Notes: generated from the sequence alone by a model not told the origin. Counted from the first letter of the stretch, positions 42,898 to 51,554 are shown. The stretch is 64,000 bases of DNA from Streptomyces sp. HUAS 15-9 (GCF_025642155.1 NZ_CP106798.1:1302001-1366000); one strand, 5' to 3'. Program-made: numbers and translations.

Positions 42898-43689
42898 ATG
42901 CAGACGAATCCCACGCACCCCACCCACACCAGCCTGGTCGCGGTCGGCGACTCCTTCACCGAGGGCATGTCGGACCTGCTGCCGGACGGCTCCTACCGGG
43001 GCTGGGCCGACCTCCTCGCGGCGCGGATGGCCGCCCGCACGCCCGGCTTCCGGTACGCCAACCTGGCGGTGCGGGGCAAGCTGATCGGGCAGATCGTCGA
43101 CGAGCAGGTCGACGTGGCGGCGGCGATGAACCCCGATGTGATCACGCTGGTCGGCGGGCTCAACGACACGCTTCGGCCCAAGTGCGACATGGCACGGGTG
43201 AAGGGTCTGCTGACGGAGGCCGTGGAGCGCCTGGCGCCCGCCTGCGGGCAGCTGGTGCTGATGCGCAGTCCCGGTCGCCAGGGCCCGGTCCTGGAGCGGT
43301 TCCGGCCGCGCATGGAGGAGCTGTTCGCCTGCGTCGACGAGCTGGCGCAGCGGCACGGCGCCGTGGTGGTGGACCTCTACGGGGCGCCTTCGCTGGCCGA
43401 CCCGCGGATGTGGGACGTGGACCGGCTGCATCTGACGGCCGAGGGGCACCGCCGGGTCGCGGAGGCGGTCTGGCAGACGCTCGGCTACGTGCCCGAGGAC
43501 ACCGAGTGGCGCGCCCCGATGGCGGCCACACTGCCACCGGGCTGGGTCACCCGGCGGGTCGCGGACGCGCGGTTCGCCAAGCAGCACCTGCTGCCGTGGA
43601 TCGGCCGCCGGCTGACCGGCCGCTCGTCCGGGGACGGCCGCCCGGCGAAGCGGCCGGAGCTGCTGCCGTACGAGGGTCCGGCGGCGTAG
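42898..43689 (+). CDS. SGNH/GDSL-family hydrolase
   Basis: The 263-residue hydrolase has block I GDSFTEG (catalytic Ser19), block III GGLND and block V DRLHLTAEGH (Asp and His). It has no signal peptide, so it is probably cytoplasmic, with an extra C-terminal region (RRVADARFAKQHLLPWIGRR). The substrate may be an ester of a lipid or carbohydrate. The ATG at 42898 begins after a 69-bp gap. Confidence 0.92.
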   Translation: MQTNPTHPTHTSLVAVGDSFTEGMSDLLPDGSYRGWADLLAARMAARTPGFRYANLAVRGKLIGQIVDEQVDVAAAMNPDVITLVGGLNDTLRPKCDMARVKGLLTEAVERLAPACGQLVLMRSPGRQGPVLERFRPRMEELFACVDELAQRHGAVVVDLYGAPSLADPRMWDVDRLHLTAEGHRRVAEAVWQTLGYVPEDTEWRAPMAATLPPGWVTRRVADARFAKQHLLPWIGRRLTGRSSGDGRPAKRPELLPYEGPAA

Positions 43690-43694
43690 CGGCC

Positions 43695-44045
43695 GTGACC
43701 ACGCGGGTGATCAACGTCCGGGGCCGGATCCACGAGTTCGGCCCCCGGCTGGAGCACGCCCCCGAGGACGTGGTCCACGTCGGCCGGCGCTGGACGCTGG
43801 GCGGCTGGGACCTGCCCCGGCACCCGCTGTACAACCCGTTCGCCTACGACACCCCAAAGAAGAAGCGGCACGGCACCCGGGCCGAGGTCATCGCGATGTA
43901 CCGGGCGTACCTGCTGGAGCGGCCCGAGCTGCTCGACCTGGTGCCGGAGCTGCGCGGGAAGAGGCTGGCCTGCTGGTGCGCGCCGGAGTCGTGCCATGCG
44001 GACGTGCTGGCGGAACTGGCCGACACGGACGACGTGCCCTTCTAG
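43695..44045 (+). CDS. DUF4326 protein
   Basis: The 116-residue protein matches the DUF4326 family (VHVGRRWTLGGWDLPRHPLY, then ACWCAPESCHADVLAEL with paired Cys). The family is small, often found in phage and plasmid genes, and its function is unknown. The GTG at 43695 lies 5 bp after the SGNH stop. It is followed by the purB promoter region. Confidence 0.8.
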   Translation: MTTRVINVRGRIHEFGPRLEHAPEDVVHVGRRWTLGGWDLPRHPLYNPFAYDTPKKKRHGTRAEVIAMYRAYLLERPELLDLVPELRGKRLACWCAPESCHADVLAELADTDDVPF

Positions 44046-44149
44046 GCTTCGGGGTGCCGTGCCCTGGGCCTGGGAGACCACGTGTCCTGGGCCTCGTCGG
44101 CCCCTTGTAGGTTCCGCCGAACGGCCCCGTGGCGCTGGCCTGCATGAAT

Positions 44150-44172
44150 CGCCAGTAGAATCCGTCTACGTG
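44150..44172 (+). promoter_or_regulatory. purB promoter -10, leaderless start likely
   Basis: TAGAAT (44156-44161) is a good -10 hexamer, and the purB GTG (44170) begins 8 bases later, where transcription should start. No ribosome site precedes it. Upstream sequence lacks a clear -35. Confidence 0.5.
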
Positions 44173-45612
44173 ACTTCAGCGCCCGCCAAGCCCCGCATCC
44201 CGAACGTCCTCGCCGGACGCTACGCCTCCGCCGAGCTCGCCACGCTCTGGTCCCCCGAGCAGAAGGTGAAGCTGGAGCGGCAGCTCTGGCTCGCCGTGCT
44301 GCGCGCCCAGAAGGACCTCGGCATCGAGGTGCCGGACGAGGCGATCGCCGACTACGAGCGCGTCCTCGACACCGTCGACCTGGCCTCGATCGCCGAGCGC
44401 GAGAAGGTCACGCGGCACGACGTGAAGGCCCGTATCGAGGAGTTCAACGAACTCGCCGGGCACGAGCACGTGCACAAGGGCATGACGTCCCGCGACCTGA
44501 CGGAGAACGTCGAGCAGCTGCAGATCCGGCTCTCGCTGGAGCTGATGCGCGACCGTACGGTGGCCGTCCTGGCACGGCTGGGCAGGCTGGCCGGCGAGTA
44601 CGCCGAGCTGGTCATGGCCGGCCGGTCCCACAACGTCGCCGCCCAGGCCACCACCCTCGGCAAGCGCTTCGCGACCGCGGCCGACGAGCTGCTCGTGGCC
44701 TACGGCCGGGTCGAGGAGCTGCTCGGCCGCTATCCGCTGCGCGGCATCAAGGGCCCGGTCGGTACGGCGCAGGACATGCTGGACCTGCTGGGCGGCGACG
44801 CGTCGAAGCTCGCCGAGCTGGAGGACCGGATCGCGGCGCACCTCGGCTTCTCGCGGGCCTTCACGTCCGTCGGCCAGGTCTACCCGCGCTCGCTGGACTA
44901 CGAGGTCGTGACCGCGCTGGTGCAGCTGGCGGCCGCGCCGTCCTCGCTGGCCAAGACGATCCGGCTGATGGCCGGGCACGAGCTGGTGACCGAGGGCTTC
45001 AAGCCCGGTCAGGTCGGCTCGTCCGCGATGCCGCACAAGATGAACACCCGCTCCTGCGAGCGCGTCAACGGTCTCATGGTCATCCTGCGCGGCTACGCCT
45101 CGATGACGGGCGAGCTGGCGGGCGACCAGTGGAACGAGGGCGACGTGTCCTGCTCGGTGGTGCGCCGAGTCGCGCTGCCGGACGCCTTCTTCGCGCTCGA
45201 CGGTCTGCTGGAGACCTTCCTGACCGTACTCGACGAGTTCGGTGCCTTCCCGGCGGTCGTCGCCCGTGAGCTGGACCGCTATCTGCCGTTCCTCGCCACG
45301 ACCAAGGTGCTGATGGGCGCGGTGCGCGCGGGCGTCGGCCGTGAGGTGGCGCACGAGGCGATCAAGGAGAACGCGGTCGCCACCGCGCTCGCGATGCGCG
45401 AGCAGGGCGCCGAGCGCAACGACCTGCTCGACAAGCTGGCCGCCGACGAGCGCCTCCCGCTCGACCGCGCGCAGCTCGCCGGGCTGATGGCCGACAAGCT
45501 GTCCTTCACCGGCGCCGCCGCCGACCAGGTGGGGGTCGTCGTCGGCCGCGTCCAGGAGATCGTCAAGCAGCACCCGGAGGCCGCCGGATACACCCCGGGA
45601 GCGATCCTCTGA
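44170..45612 (+). CDS. purB: Adenylosuccinate lyase
   Basis: The 480-residue enzyme cleaves SAICAR and adenylosuccinate in purine synthesis. The signature is SSAMPHKMNTRSCERVNGL, with earlier HEHVHKGMTSRDLTENVEQ and AGRSHNVAAQATTLGKR. The GTG at 44170 matches the family N-terminus (SAPAKPRIPNVLAGRYAS). Its end touches a repetitive element, and its stop (45610-45612) is directly before that element. Most Streptomyces carry one purB. Confidence 0.97.
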   Translation: MTSAPAKPRIPNVLAGRYASAELATLWSPEQKVKLERQLWLAVLRAQKDLGIEVPDEAIADYERVLDTVDLASIAEREKVTRHDVKARIEEFNELAGHEHVHKGMTSRDLTENVEQLQIRLSLELMRDRTVAVLARLGRLAGEYAELVMAGRSHNVAAQATTLGKRFATAADELLVAYGRVEELLGRYPLRGIKGPVGTAQDMLDLLGGDASKLAELEDRIAAHLGFSRAFTSVGQVYPRSLDYEVVTALVQLAAAPSSLAKTIRLMAGHELVTEGFKPGQVGSSAMPHKMNTRSCERVNGLMVILRGYASMTGELAGDQWNEGDVSCSVVRRVALPDAFFALDGLLETFLTVLDEFGAFPAVVARELDRYLPFLATTKVLMGAVRAGVGREVAHEAIKENAVATALAMREQGAERNDLLDKLAADERLPLDRAQLAGLMADKLSFTGAAADQVGVVVGRVQEIVKQHPEAAGYTPGAIL

Positions 45613-45656
45613 CCCTCCCCCAAGCTCTCGGCTCCGCTCGAGCAGGGAGGTGCCCC
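45613..45656 (+). repeat. 44-bp repetitive element between purB and the glycosylase gene (copy 2)
   Basis: CCCTCCCCCAAGCTCTCGGC, TCCGCTCGAGCAGGGAGGTG, CCCC. It matches the element in the GNAT gene (opposite strand) at 39 of 44 bases. ACCC flanks it on both sides (45612-45615 and 45660-45663), possibly a 4-bp target duplication. Confidence 0.85.
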
Positions 45657-45704
45657 CTTACCCAGGCGGAACTGGAGGCCGCCCGCGACCGTCTCGTCCC
45701 CGAC

Positions 45705-46193
45705 GTGGTCGCGGCCGGTCTACAGGTACTGTTCTGCGGGATCAATCCCGGGCTGATGACGGCGGCGACGGGTCACCACTTCGCCCGTCCCGGGAACCGG
45801 TTCTGGCCGGTGCTGCATCTGTCCGGGTTCACACCGAGGCTGATGAAGCCCGCGGAGCAGTGGGAGTTGCCGTCGTACGGACTCGGCATCACCAATGTCG
45901 TGGCGCGGGCGACCGCGCGGGCCGACGAGCTGACGCCGCGGGAGTACGTGGAGGGCGGTCGGCTGCTGTCGGCGAAGGTGACGCGACTGCGGCCGACGTG
46001 GCTGGCCGTGGTCGGGGTGACCGCCTACCGGGCCGCCTTCGGGGACCGCGGGGCCCGGGTGGGGCCGCAGGAGCGGACGATCGGGGACACGCGTGTGTGG
46101 GTGCTGCCCAATCCCAGCGGGCTGAACGCCCATTGGACGGCGGCGACGATGGCGGAGGAGTTCGGGTGGTTGCGGGAGGCCGCGCGGAGCTGA
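45705..46193 (+). CDS. Mismatch-specific uracil/thymine-DNA glycosylase (MUG/TDG family)
   Basis: The protein has the family core GINPGL (LFCGINPGLMTAATGHHF), FARPGNRFWPVLHLSGF and NPSGLNAHW, the elements that flip out and excise a mismatched pyrimidine. Length from the GTG at 45705 is 162 residues. The in-frame sequence upstream (TQAELEAARDRLVPD from about 45660) looks like the family N-terminus, but no ATG, GTG or TTG precedes it; the repetitive element sits where the start should be. Translation must therefore begin inside at 45705 or use a non-standard codon such as CTG 45609. Confidence 0.82.
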   Translation: MVAAGLQVLFCGINPGLMTAATGHHFARPGNRFWPVLHLSGFTPRLMKPAEQWELPSYGLGITNVVARATARADELTPREYVEGGRLLSAKVTRLRPTWLAVVGVTAYRAAFGDRGARVGPQERTIGDTRVWVLPNPSGLNAHWTAATMAEEFGWLREAARS

Positions 46194-46197
46194 CGGG

Positions 46198-46638
46198 TCA
46201 GGGCGGGGCGGTCTCGGTGACCACCGCCAGCAGCTGGAAGGGCAGTTCGGTGTCCCACTGGGACACGCCCAGCGCGAGCCAGCGGCCCGACTGCGTCCGC
46301 CACAGATGCACATCGGGGACGTGCGAGGCGAGCGTGCCCCACGGCTCCGCCGGCTCCTCCCCCTCCATGCCGCGCCGGAACACGCTGTCCAGGCTGAACA
46401 CGTCCGCCGGTCCCCAGCGCTCGGCGAGCCGCTCCGCCAACGCGTCCCGGTCGGCCTCGTACTGCGCCTCCGTCTCCTCCCGGTCGGTGCCGTCGTCCTC
46501 GTAGAAATCGCCGCTGGTCTGTAACTCGGCTATGAGGTACCCCGGCCCGCCCGTGCCCACATCGGTCCTGCCGTCCGCGGCGGGGAACTCCCGGGCGCAC
46601 AGCCGCTCGATCACAGCAAGGCAGTTTGCGATGTCCAT
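46198..46638 (-). CDS. Hypothetical protein
   Basis: The 146-residue acidic protein (MDIANCLAVIERLCAREFPA) has an Asp/Glu-rich middle (SGDFYEDDGTDREETEAQYE) and Trp-containing beta-like segments at the end (VHLWRTQSGRWLALGVSQW). I do not recognise a family. Its stop lies 4 bp from the glycosylase stop (convergent). The ATG at 46638 is the best start. It lies 41 bp downstream of the ABC-2 permease gene on the same strand. Confidence 0.65.
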   Translation of the reverse strand: MDIANCLAVIERLCAREFPAADGRTDVGTGGPGYLIAELQTSGDFYEDDGTDREETEAQYEADRDALAERLAERWGPADVFSLDSVFRRGMEGEEPAEPWGTLASHVPDVHLWRTQSGRWLALGVSQWDTELPFQLLAVVTETAPP

Positions 46639-46679
46639 GTGATCCAGTAAAGCGTGCCCCACTGACAATTGGCGGGCTG

Positions 46680-47402
46680 TCAGGCGTCCCTGCGCTGGAT
46701 GCTCCAGGCTCCCGCGCACAGGGCCGCCGCCGCCCACAGCGCGGTCACCGCGAGCCCGGTCCAGGGGCCGAGGAAGCCGTCCCACGTGCTGTGCAGGGCC
46801 ACTTGGCCGGCCCGGTCGGGCAGGTAGTCGGCGACACCCGCGGACAGGTCGCCGATGACGAAGGACACGATCAGCAGGAACGGGATCAGGATGGACAGGG
46901 TCGCGACGCCACTGCGCAGCACGGCCGCGAGTCCGGCGGCGAACAGCGCCATCAGCGTGAGGTGCAGGCCACAGCCGAGCGCGCCGCGCACTCCCTCGGT
47001 CCAGGTCGGCCCGGAGGCGCCGAGGACGGCCTTGCCCATCAGCAGGGTCACCACCCCGGTGACCAGCCCGACCGCGAGGACGGACAGGGCGATCGCCGTG
47101 GCCTTCGCGGCGAACCAGCGCCGCCGGTCGGGCACGGCCGCCAGGGTCAGCCGCAGCGCGCCGCCCCGGAACTCCGAGGACAGGGCCGTCGTACCGAACG
47201 CGATCGCGGCGATCTGCCCGAAACTGATGCCGAAGAACACCGAGAACAGCGGGTCCGCGTCGTCGGTGCCGGCGTCCGCGGAGGCGGAGGCCAGCGCGGA
47301 GAACGCGGCGGTGGCGACGAGGATCGCCACCAGGCTGCCGACGAGCGAGCGCAGCGTCCGGATCTTGATCCACTCCGCGTGCAGAACGGCTGCGAAGGGC
47401 AT
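46680..47402 (-). CDS. ABC-2-type permease subunit
   Basis: The 240-residue membrane protein has six hydrophobic segments (for example LVGSLVAILVATAAFSALAS, LCGAWS-like end) and the ABC-2 motif ALSSEFRGGALRLTLAAVPD. It probably forms the channel of an exporter with the upstream ATPase. The ATG at 47402 lies 2 bp after the ATPase stop (47405), so the two are coupled. The divergent two-component genes suggest that export is induced by a signal such as cell-envelope stress. Confidence 0.88.
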   Translation of the reverse strand: MPFAAVLHAEWIKIRTLRSLVGSLVAILVATAAFSALASASADAGTDDADPLFSVFFGISFGQIAAIAFGTTALSSEFRGGALRLTLAAVPDRRRWFAAKATAIALSVLAVGLVTGVVTLLMGKAVLGASGPTWTEGVRGALGCGLHLTLMALFAAGLAAVLRSGVATLSILIPFLLIVSFVIGDLSAGVADYLPDRAGQVALHSTWDGFLGPWTGLAVTALWAAAALCAGAWSIQRRDA

Positions 47403-47404
47403 GG

Positions 47405-48325
47405 TCAGGCCTCCTGGGGCTGGGTGGTGAACTCGGCCTCGGCCGCGGTCAGATCGAAGTAGGCCTGCTCCAAGGTGGCCTCCTGGGCGGCCAGTTCCAG
47501 TACGGGCACGCCCGCCTCGGACATGAGGCGGCCGAGGTCGTCCACGCGCGCGTGCCGTACGGTCCACGTCCCGTCCTCGCCCTGGGAGGCGTCGTGGCCG
47601 CGGCGGGCGAACAGGTCGCCGAGCGCGGCGTCGTCGGTGGTGCGGATCCTGACCTCGGGCCGTACGCGCGCGTGGATGAAGTCCTGGACGGGGGTGTCGG
47701 CGAGGAGGCGGCCGCGGCCGAGGATCACGAGGTGGTCGGCGAAGGCGGCGGTCTCGTGCATCAGGTGGCTGGATACCAGGACGGTGCGGCCGTCCGCCGC
47801 AAGTTCGCGCAGCAGGGTGCGGATCCAGACGATGCCTTCGGGGTCGAGGCCGTTGGCGGGCTCGTCCAGCAGGATCACCTCCGGGTCGCCGAGCAGGGCG
47901 GCCGCGATGCCGAGTCGCTGGCGCATACCGAGGGAGTACGTCTTCACCCGGCGCCGGGCCACGGCGGCCAGTCCGGTCTGTTCCAGCACGGCGTCGATCC
48001 TGCGGTCGGGGATGCGGTTGCCGGCCGCGAGGGCCCGCAGATGGTCGCGTGCGGTGCGGGAGCCGTGCGCGGCCCGCGCGTCGAGCAGGGCGCCCACCTT
48101 GCGCAGCGGTTCGCGGAGTTCACCGTAGGCGCGGCCGCCGATCGTGGCGGTGCCGGAGGTCGGCCGGTCCAGGCCGAGGACGAGCCGCATGGTGGTCGAC
48201 TTTCCGGCGCCGTTGGGGCCGAGGAAGCCCGTGACGCGGCCGGGGCGGACGCTGAAGGTCAGTCGGTCCACGGCCCGTCGGCTGCCGTACTCCTTGGTGA
48301 GGTCTCGTACGTCGATGCTGGTCAT
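47405..48325 (-). CDS. ABC transporter ATPase, drug-export type
   Basis: The 306-residue ATPase has Walker A GPNGAGKST, signature YSLGMRQRLG, Walker B VILLDEPANGLDPEG and H-loop SSHLMHE. The GMRQRL form and C-terminal extension are typical of DrrA/NatA-type exporters. The ATG at 48325 is divergent from a sensor kinase gene with 108 bp between them. Together with the ABC-2 permease it forms one exporter, likely regulated by the neighbouring two-component system. Confidence 0.92.
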   Translation of the reverse strand: MTSIDVRDLTKEYGSRRAVDRLTFSVRPGRVTGFLGPNGAGKSTTMRLVLGLDRPTSGTATIGGRAYGELREPLRKVGALLDARAAHGSRTARDHLRALAAGNRIPDRRIDAVLEQTGLAAVARRRVKTYSLGMRQRLGIAAALLGDPEVILLDEPANGLDPEGIVWIRTLLRELAADGRTVLVSSHLMHETAAFADHLVILGRGRLLADTPVQDFIHARVRPEVRIRTTDDAALGDLFARRGHDASQGEDGTWTVRHARVDDLGRLMSEAGVPVLELAAQEATLEQAYFDLTAAEAEFTTQPQEA

Positions 48326-48433
48326 GGCAACAACCCTGACGCCTCACGGGCGTTGGTTCCTCCCCCGCCGGTGGAGATCGTCTCCCCCGCCCGGGGGAGG
48401 CCTGTTGTCGGCGCCACCTGCCACGATGGTCCG

Positions 48434-49585
48434 ATGGCCCGCTTTCTGCGCCCGCTGACGCGGGGGACGACGTACACACGACTGCTGCATCTGTGGCTGC
48501 CGATGCTGATCTTCAGCGTGTGGATGTTCATCGACTCGTCGAAGCCGTGGGTGCCCGCGCTCGTGCTCCTTCCGTTCGGGCTCCTCCCGGTCGTGCGGAT
48601 GGGCGAGGGCGTGCAGGCGCGGCTGCTGCTCACGCCCGGCGTGGAGGAGCCGGGGATCTCCGTGACGCCGTCGGCGACCTGGCCGGACCGGCTGCGCACG
48701 GTGCTGTGGATGGAGGTGCGGCTGGTCCTGGGCGTGGCCACCTCGATGGCCTCGGTGTGGCTTCCGGCGCTCGCGTACGAACTCGGCAGGATGGCGTGGG
48801 GACACGTTGCCGATGTCCCGGTCCTGGACCGGGCGGAGCCGCACTGGGCCTACGCCTTGCTGATCCCGCTCCCCCTGATCACGCTCTACGGCGCCCTCGT
48901 CGGGCTCGGCGAGCTCGTCACCGCCGTCGCGCGGCGGCTGCTCGGTACGTCCGCCGCCGAGCGGCTCGCCGCCCTGGAGGAGCGGACCGAGCAACTCCTG
49001 GAGCGCACCCGTATCGCCCGTGAGCTGCACGACTCCATCGGGCACGCACTGACGGTGGCGGTGGTGCAGGCGGGCGCGGCGCGGACGGCGGGCGACCCGG
49101 AATTCACCGAGCGTGCCCTGGGCGCCATCGAGGAGACGGGGCGGGCCGCGCTGGAGGACCTGGAGCGGGTGCTGGGTGTCCTGCGGGAGTCCGAGCGGCC
49201 GGTGAGCGGCCGGCCCACCCTGGCCGACGCCGACCGGCTCCTGGATTCCGCGCGCGCCTCCGGCGCCAAGGTCGACGCCGAGGTGACCGGTCCCGTGGAG
49301 ACGGTGCCGGGACCGGTCTCCCGCGAGGGCTACCGCATCCTCCAGGAGGCGCTGACCAATGTGCTGCGCCATGCGGGGGCCGTGCCCGTGCGGGTACGCG
49401 TCACGGTGGCCGGGGGCACTCTCGCGCTGGAGGTGCGCAATCCGCTCAGAGCCCCGGTGCCCGGTCCCGGCCGGGGCAGCGGGCTGCGGGGCATACGCGA
49501 GCGTGCGGCCCTGCTCGGCGGCCGCGCGCACACCGGACCGCACGAGGGCGACTGGCAGGTGCACGCCGAACTACCCTTGCGGTGA
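48434..49585 (+). CDS. Sensor histidine kinase (NarL-type partner)
   Basis: The 383-residue kinase has four to five membrane segments in the first 165 residues with no obvious external domain, then a HisKA_3 domain with phospho-acceptor H199 (ARELHDSIGHALTVAVVQ) and an ATPase domain (EALTNVLRHAGA, GRGSGLRGIRERAALLGG). This is the intramembrane-sensing NarL type used for cell-envelope stress. The ATG at 48434 is the first of the family-like N-terminus. The regulator gene starts 14 bp downstream. Confidence 0.92.
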   Translation: MARFLRPLTRGTTYTRLLHLWLPMLIFSVWMFIDSSKPWVPALVLLPFGLLPVVRMGEGVQARLLLTPGVEEPGISVTPSATWPDRLRTVLWMEVRLVLGVATSMASVWLPALAYELGRMAWGHVADVPVLDRAEPHWAYALLIPLPLITLYGALVGLGELVTAVARRLLGTSAAERLAALEERTEQLLERTRIARELHDSIGHALTVAVVQAGAARTAGDPEFTERALGAIEETGRAALEDLERVLGVLRESERPVSGRPTLADADRLLDSARASGAKVDAEVTGPVETVPGPVSREGYRILQEALTNVLRHAGAVPVRVRVTVAGGTLALEVRNPLRAPVPGPGRGSGLRGIRERAALLGGRAHTGPHEGDWQVHAELPLR

Positions 49586-49599
49586 TCTAGGCTTGGCGG

Positions 49600-50262
49600 A
49601 TGCCGGTCACCGTTCTTCTCGTCGACGACGAACCCCTGGTCCGCGCCGGTCTGCGGGCCGTGCTGGAGGCGCAGCCCGACATCGAGGTGGCCGGTGAGGC
49701 GGCCGACGGGGCGGCGGTGATCCCGTTGGTCCGGCAGCTGCGGCCCGATGTGGTCGCCATGGACGTACGGATGCCTCTGCTGGACGGGATCGAGGCCACG
49801 CGCGCAGTGCTGCGCACCGTCGACGATCCGCCGAAGATCCTCGTGGTGACCACGTTCGAGAACGACGAGTACGTGTACGAGGCGCTGCGCGCGGGTGCGG
49901 ACGGGTTCCTGCTGAAGCGGGCCCGGCCCGCCGAGATCGTGCACGCCGTGCGGCTGGTCGCCGCGGGCGAGTCGCTGCTGTTCCCCGCGTCGGTGCGGCA
50001 ACTAGCCGCGCAGTACGGCGACGGCGGTGGAAACCGGGCGGCGCGCGCCGTGCTGGAGCGGGCCCGGCTCACCGAGCGGGAGGCCGAGGTGCTGCGGCTG
50101 ATGACCCGGGGGCTGTCGAACGCGGAGATCGCGGATCGGCTGGTCGTCGGCACCGAGACGGTCAAGTCGCACGTGAGCGCCGTACTGGCGAAGCTCGGCG
50201 CCCGGGACCGCACCCAGGCGGTGATCACGGCGTACGAGTCGGGTTTCGTGGCTCCCGGCTGA
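49600..50262 (+). CDS. NarL/LuxR-family response regulator
   Basis: The 220-residue regulator has a receiver domain (D10-D11, phospho-acceptor D55 in VVAMDVRMPLLDG, LLKRA) and a C-terminal LuxR-type helix-turn-helix (LTEREAEVLRLMTRGLSN, AEIADRLVVGTETVKSHVS). It follows its cognate kinase. The divergent ABC exporter is its most likely target. Confidence 0.95.
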   Translation: MPVTVLLVDDEPLVRAGLRAVLEAQPDIEVAGEAADGAAVIPLVRQLRPDVVAMDVRMPLLDGIEATRAVLRTVDDPPKILVVTTFENDEYVYEALRAGADGFLLKRARPAEIVHAVRLVAAGESLLFPASVRQLAAQYGDGGGNRAARAVLERARLTEREAEVLRLMTRGLSNAEIADRLVVGTETVKSHVSAVLAKLGARDRTQAVITAYESGFVAPG

Positions 50263-50361
50263 TCCGGTGCGCCCGCGGGTCCGGGGCGGCCCGGGACTCG
50301 CCGGGCTCCGCCGTGCCGAGTACGATCCGCCCAACACGCGCACGAGCTGGGAGGACGGACG

Positions 50362-51519
50362 TTGGGGCGGCTGACCGGCGGCGATCCCTCGCTGCTGCGA
50401 AGGATCAATTCCGCGGTGGTGCTGCACGCGCTGCGGGCCACGGACTGTGCGACGCTCACCGAGATCACCCGGGTCACCGGACTGTCCCGGCCGACCGTCG
50501 AGGGCGTCGTCGAGGGGCTCATCGAGGGCGGTCTCGTCGTCGAGAAGGCGGCAGAGGAGGGCGTCACCCGGCGTCAGGGGCGGCCCGCGCGGCGGTTCCG
50601 GTTCCGGGCCGAGGCCGGGCATCTGCTGGGCCTGGAGATCGGGGCACACCGCGTCGCCGCGCTCCTGGCCGACCTCGACGGCCGGGTGCTGGGCGCACAG
50701 GCCAAGGAGGTCGACGAGACCGCCGACGCGGACGAGCGTCTGGAGCGGCTGCGGACGGCCGTCGCCGAACTGCTGCGCCGAGCCGGGGTCGCGCGCGGCT
50801 CACTGCGTGCGGTGGGCGTCGGCACACCGGGGATCGTCGAGGCCGACGGCACCGTGCGGCTCGGCACCGCGCTGCCCCAGTGGACGGGCCTGCGGCTCGG
50901 CGAGCGGCTCAGCCGTTCCTTCAAGTGCCCGGTCCTGGTCGAGAACGACGCCAACGCCGCGGCCGTCGCCGAGCACTGGAAGGGCGCCGCGACCGAGTCG
51001 GACGACGTCGTGTTCGTCCTGGCGGGGCTGAGCCCGGGCGCCGGTTCGCTGATCGGCGGGCGGCTGCACCGCGGGTACGGCGGGGCGGCCGGTGAGATCG
51101 GCGCGCTGCATCTGCTGGGCCGGGAGGCGACCCCGGAGACGCTCCTGTCCACCACGGACGAGCCGCTGCACCCGCTGGACGAACAGGCGGTGGCGGAGGT
51201 GTTCGCGCTCGCGCGCGAGGGCGACAAGCGGGCCCGCGCGGCCGTCGACCGTTTCATCCAGCGGCTGGTCCACGACGTGGCGGCGCTGGTCCTGGCCCTC
51301 GACCCGGAGCTGGTCGTCGTCGGCGGCTGGGCGGCCGGCCTGGACGGCGTGCTGGAGCCGCTGCGCCATGAACTGGCCCGCTACTGTCTGCGGCCCCCCA
51401 AGGTGACGCTCTCCCTGCTGGGCGAGGCGGCCGTGGCCACGGGCGCCCTGCGGCTGGCCCTGGACCATGTGGAGGAGCAGCTGTTCGCGGTGGAGGGCAC
51501 GGTGACCGCGCGACGTTGA
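50362..51519 (+). CDS. ROK-family regulator (NagC/XylR type)
   Basis: The 385-residue protein has an N-terminal winged helix-turn-helix (LTEITRVTGLSRPTVEGVVE) and a ROK sugar-kinase fold (LLGLEIGAHRVAALLADLDG; VGTPGIVEADGTV; ENDANAAAVAEHWKGAATES). The usual zinc motif CGxxGC is missing; the corresponding segment reads EIGALHLLGREATPE. It therefore probably binds, rather than phosphorylates, a sugar. The TTG at 50362 has GGGAGG upstream. Its stop lies in a two-unit 29-bp-period repeat. Confidence 0.9.
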   Translation: MGRLTGGDPSLLRRINSAVVLHALRATDCATLTEITRVTGLSRPTVEGVVEGLIEGGLVVEKAAEEGVTRRQGRPARRFRFRAEAGHLLGLEIGAHRVAALLADLDGRVLGAQAKEVDETADADERLERLRTAVAELLRRAGVARGSLRAVGVGTPGIVEADGTVRLGTALPQWTGLRLGERLSRSFKCPVLVENDANAAAVAEHWKGAATESDDVVFVLAGLSPGAGSLIGGRLHRGYGGAAGEIGALHLLGREATPETLLSTTDEPLHPLDEQAVAEVFALAREGDKRARAAVDRFIQRLVHDVAALVLALDPELVVVGGWAAGLDGVLEPLRHELARYCLRPPKVTLSLLGEAAVATGALRLALDHVEEQLFAVEGTVTARR

Positions 51520-51554
51520 CTCCGGCCGCGGTGACCGCGCGCGGCTGACTCCGG
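51500..51554 (+). repeat. Two-unit duplication across the ROK stop
   Basis: CGGTGACCGCGCGACGTTGA at 51500 and CGGTGACCGCGCGCGGCTGA at 51529, each followed by CTCCGG; period 29 bp. The ROK stop TGA (51517-51519) is in the first, and a TGA occurs at the same place in the second. Confidence 0.8.

Noticed and set aside
41386..43587. 733-residue open frame on the minus strand
   Set aside because: Antisense of the two CNNM/CorC genes and SGNH hydrolase; no ribosome site and no family character.
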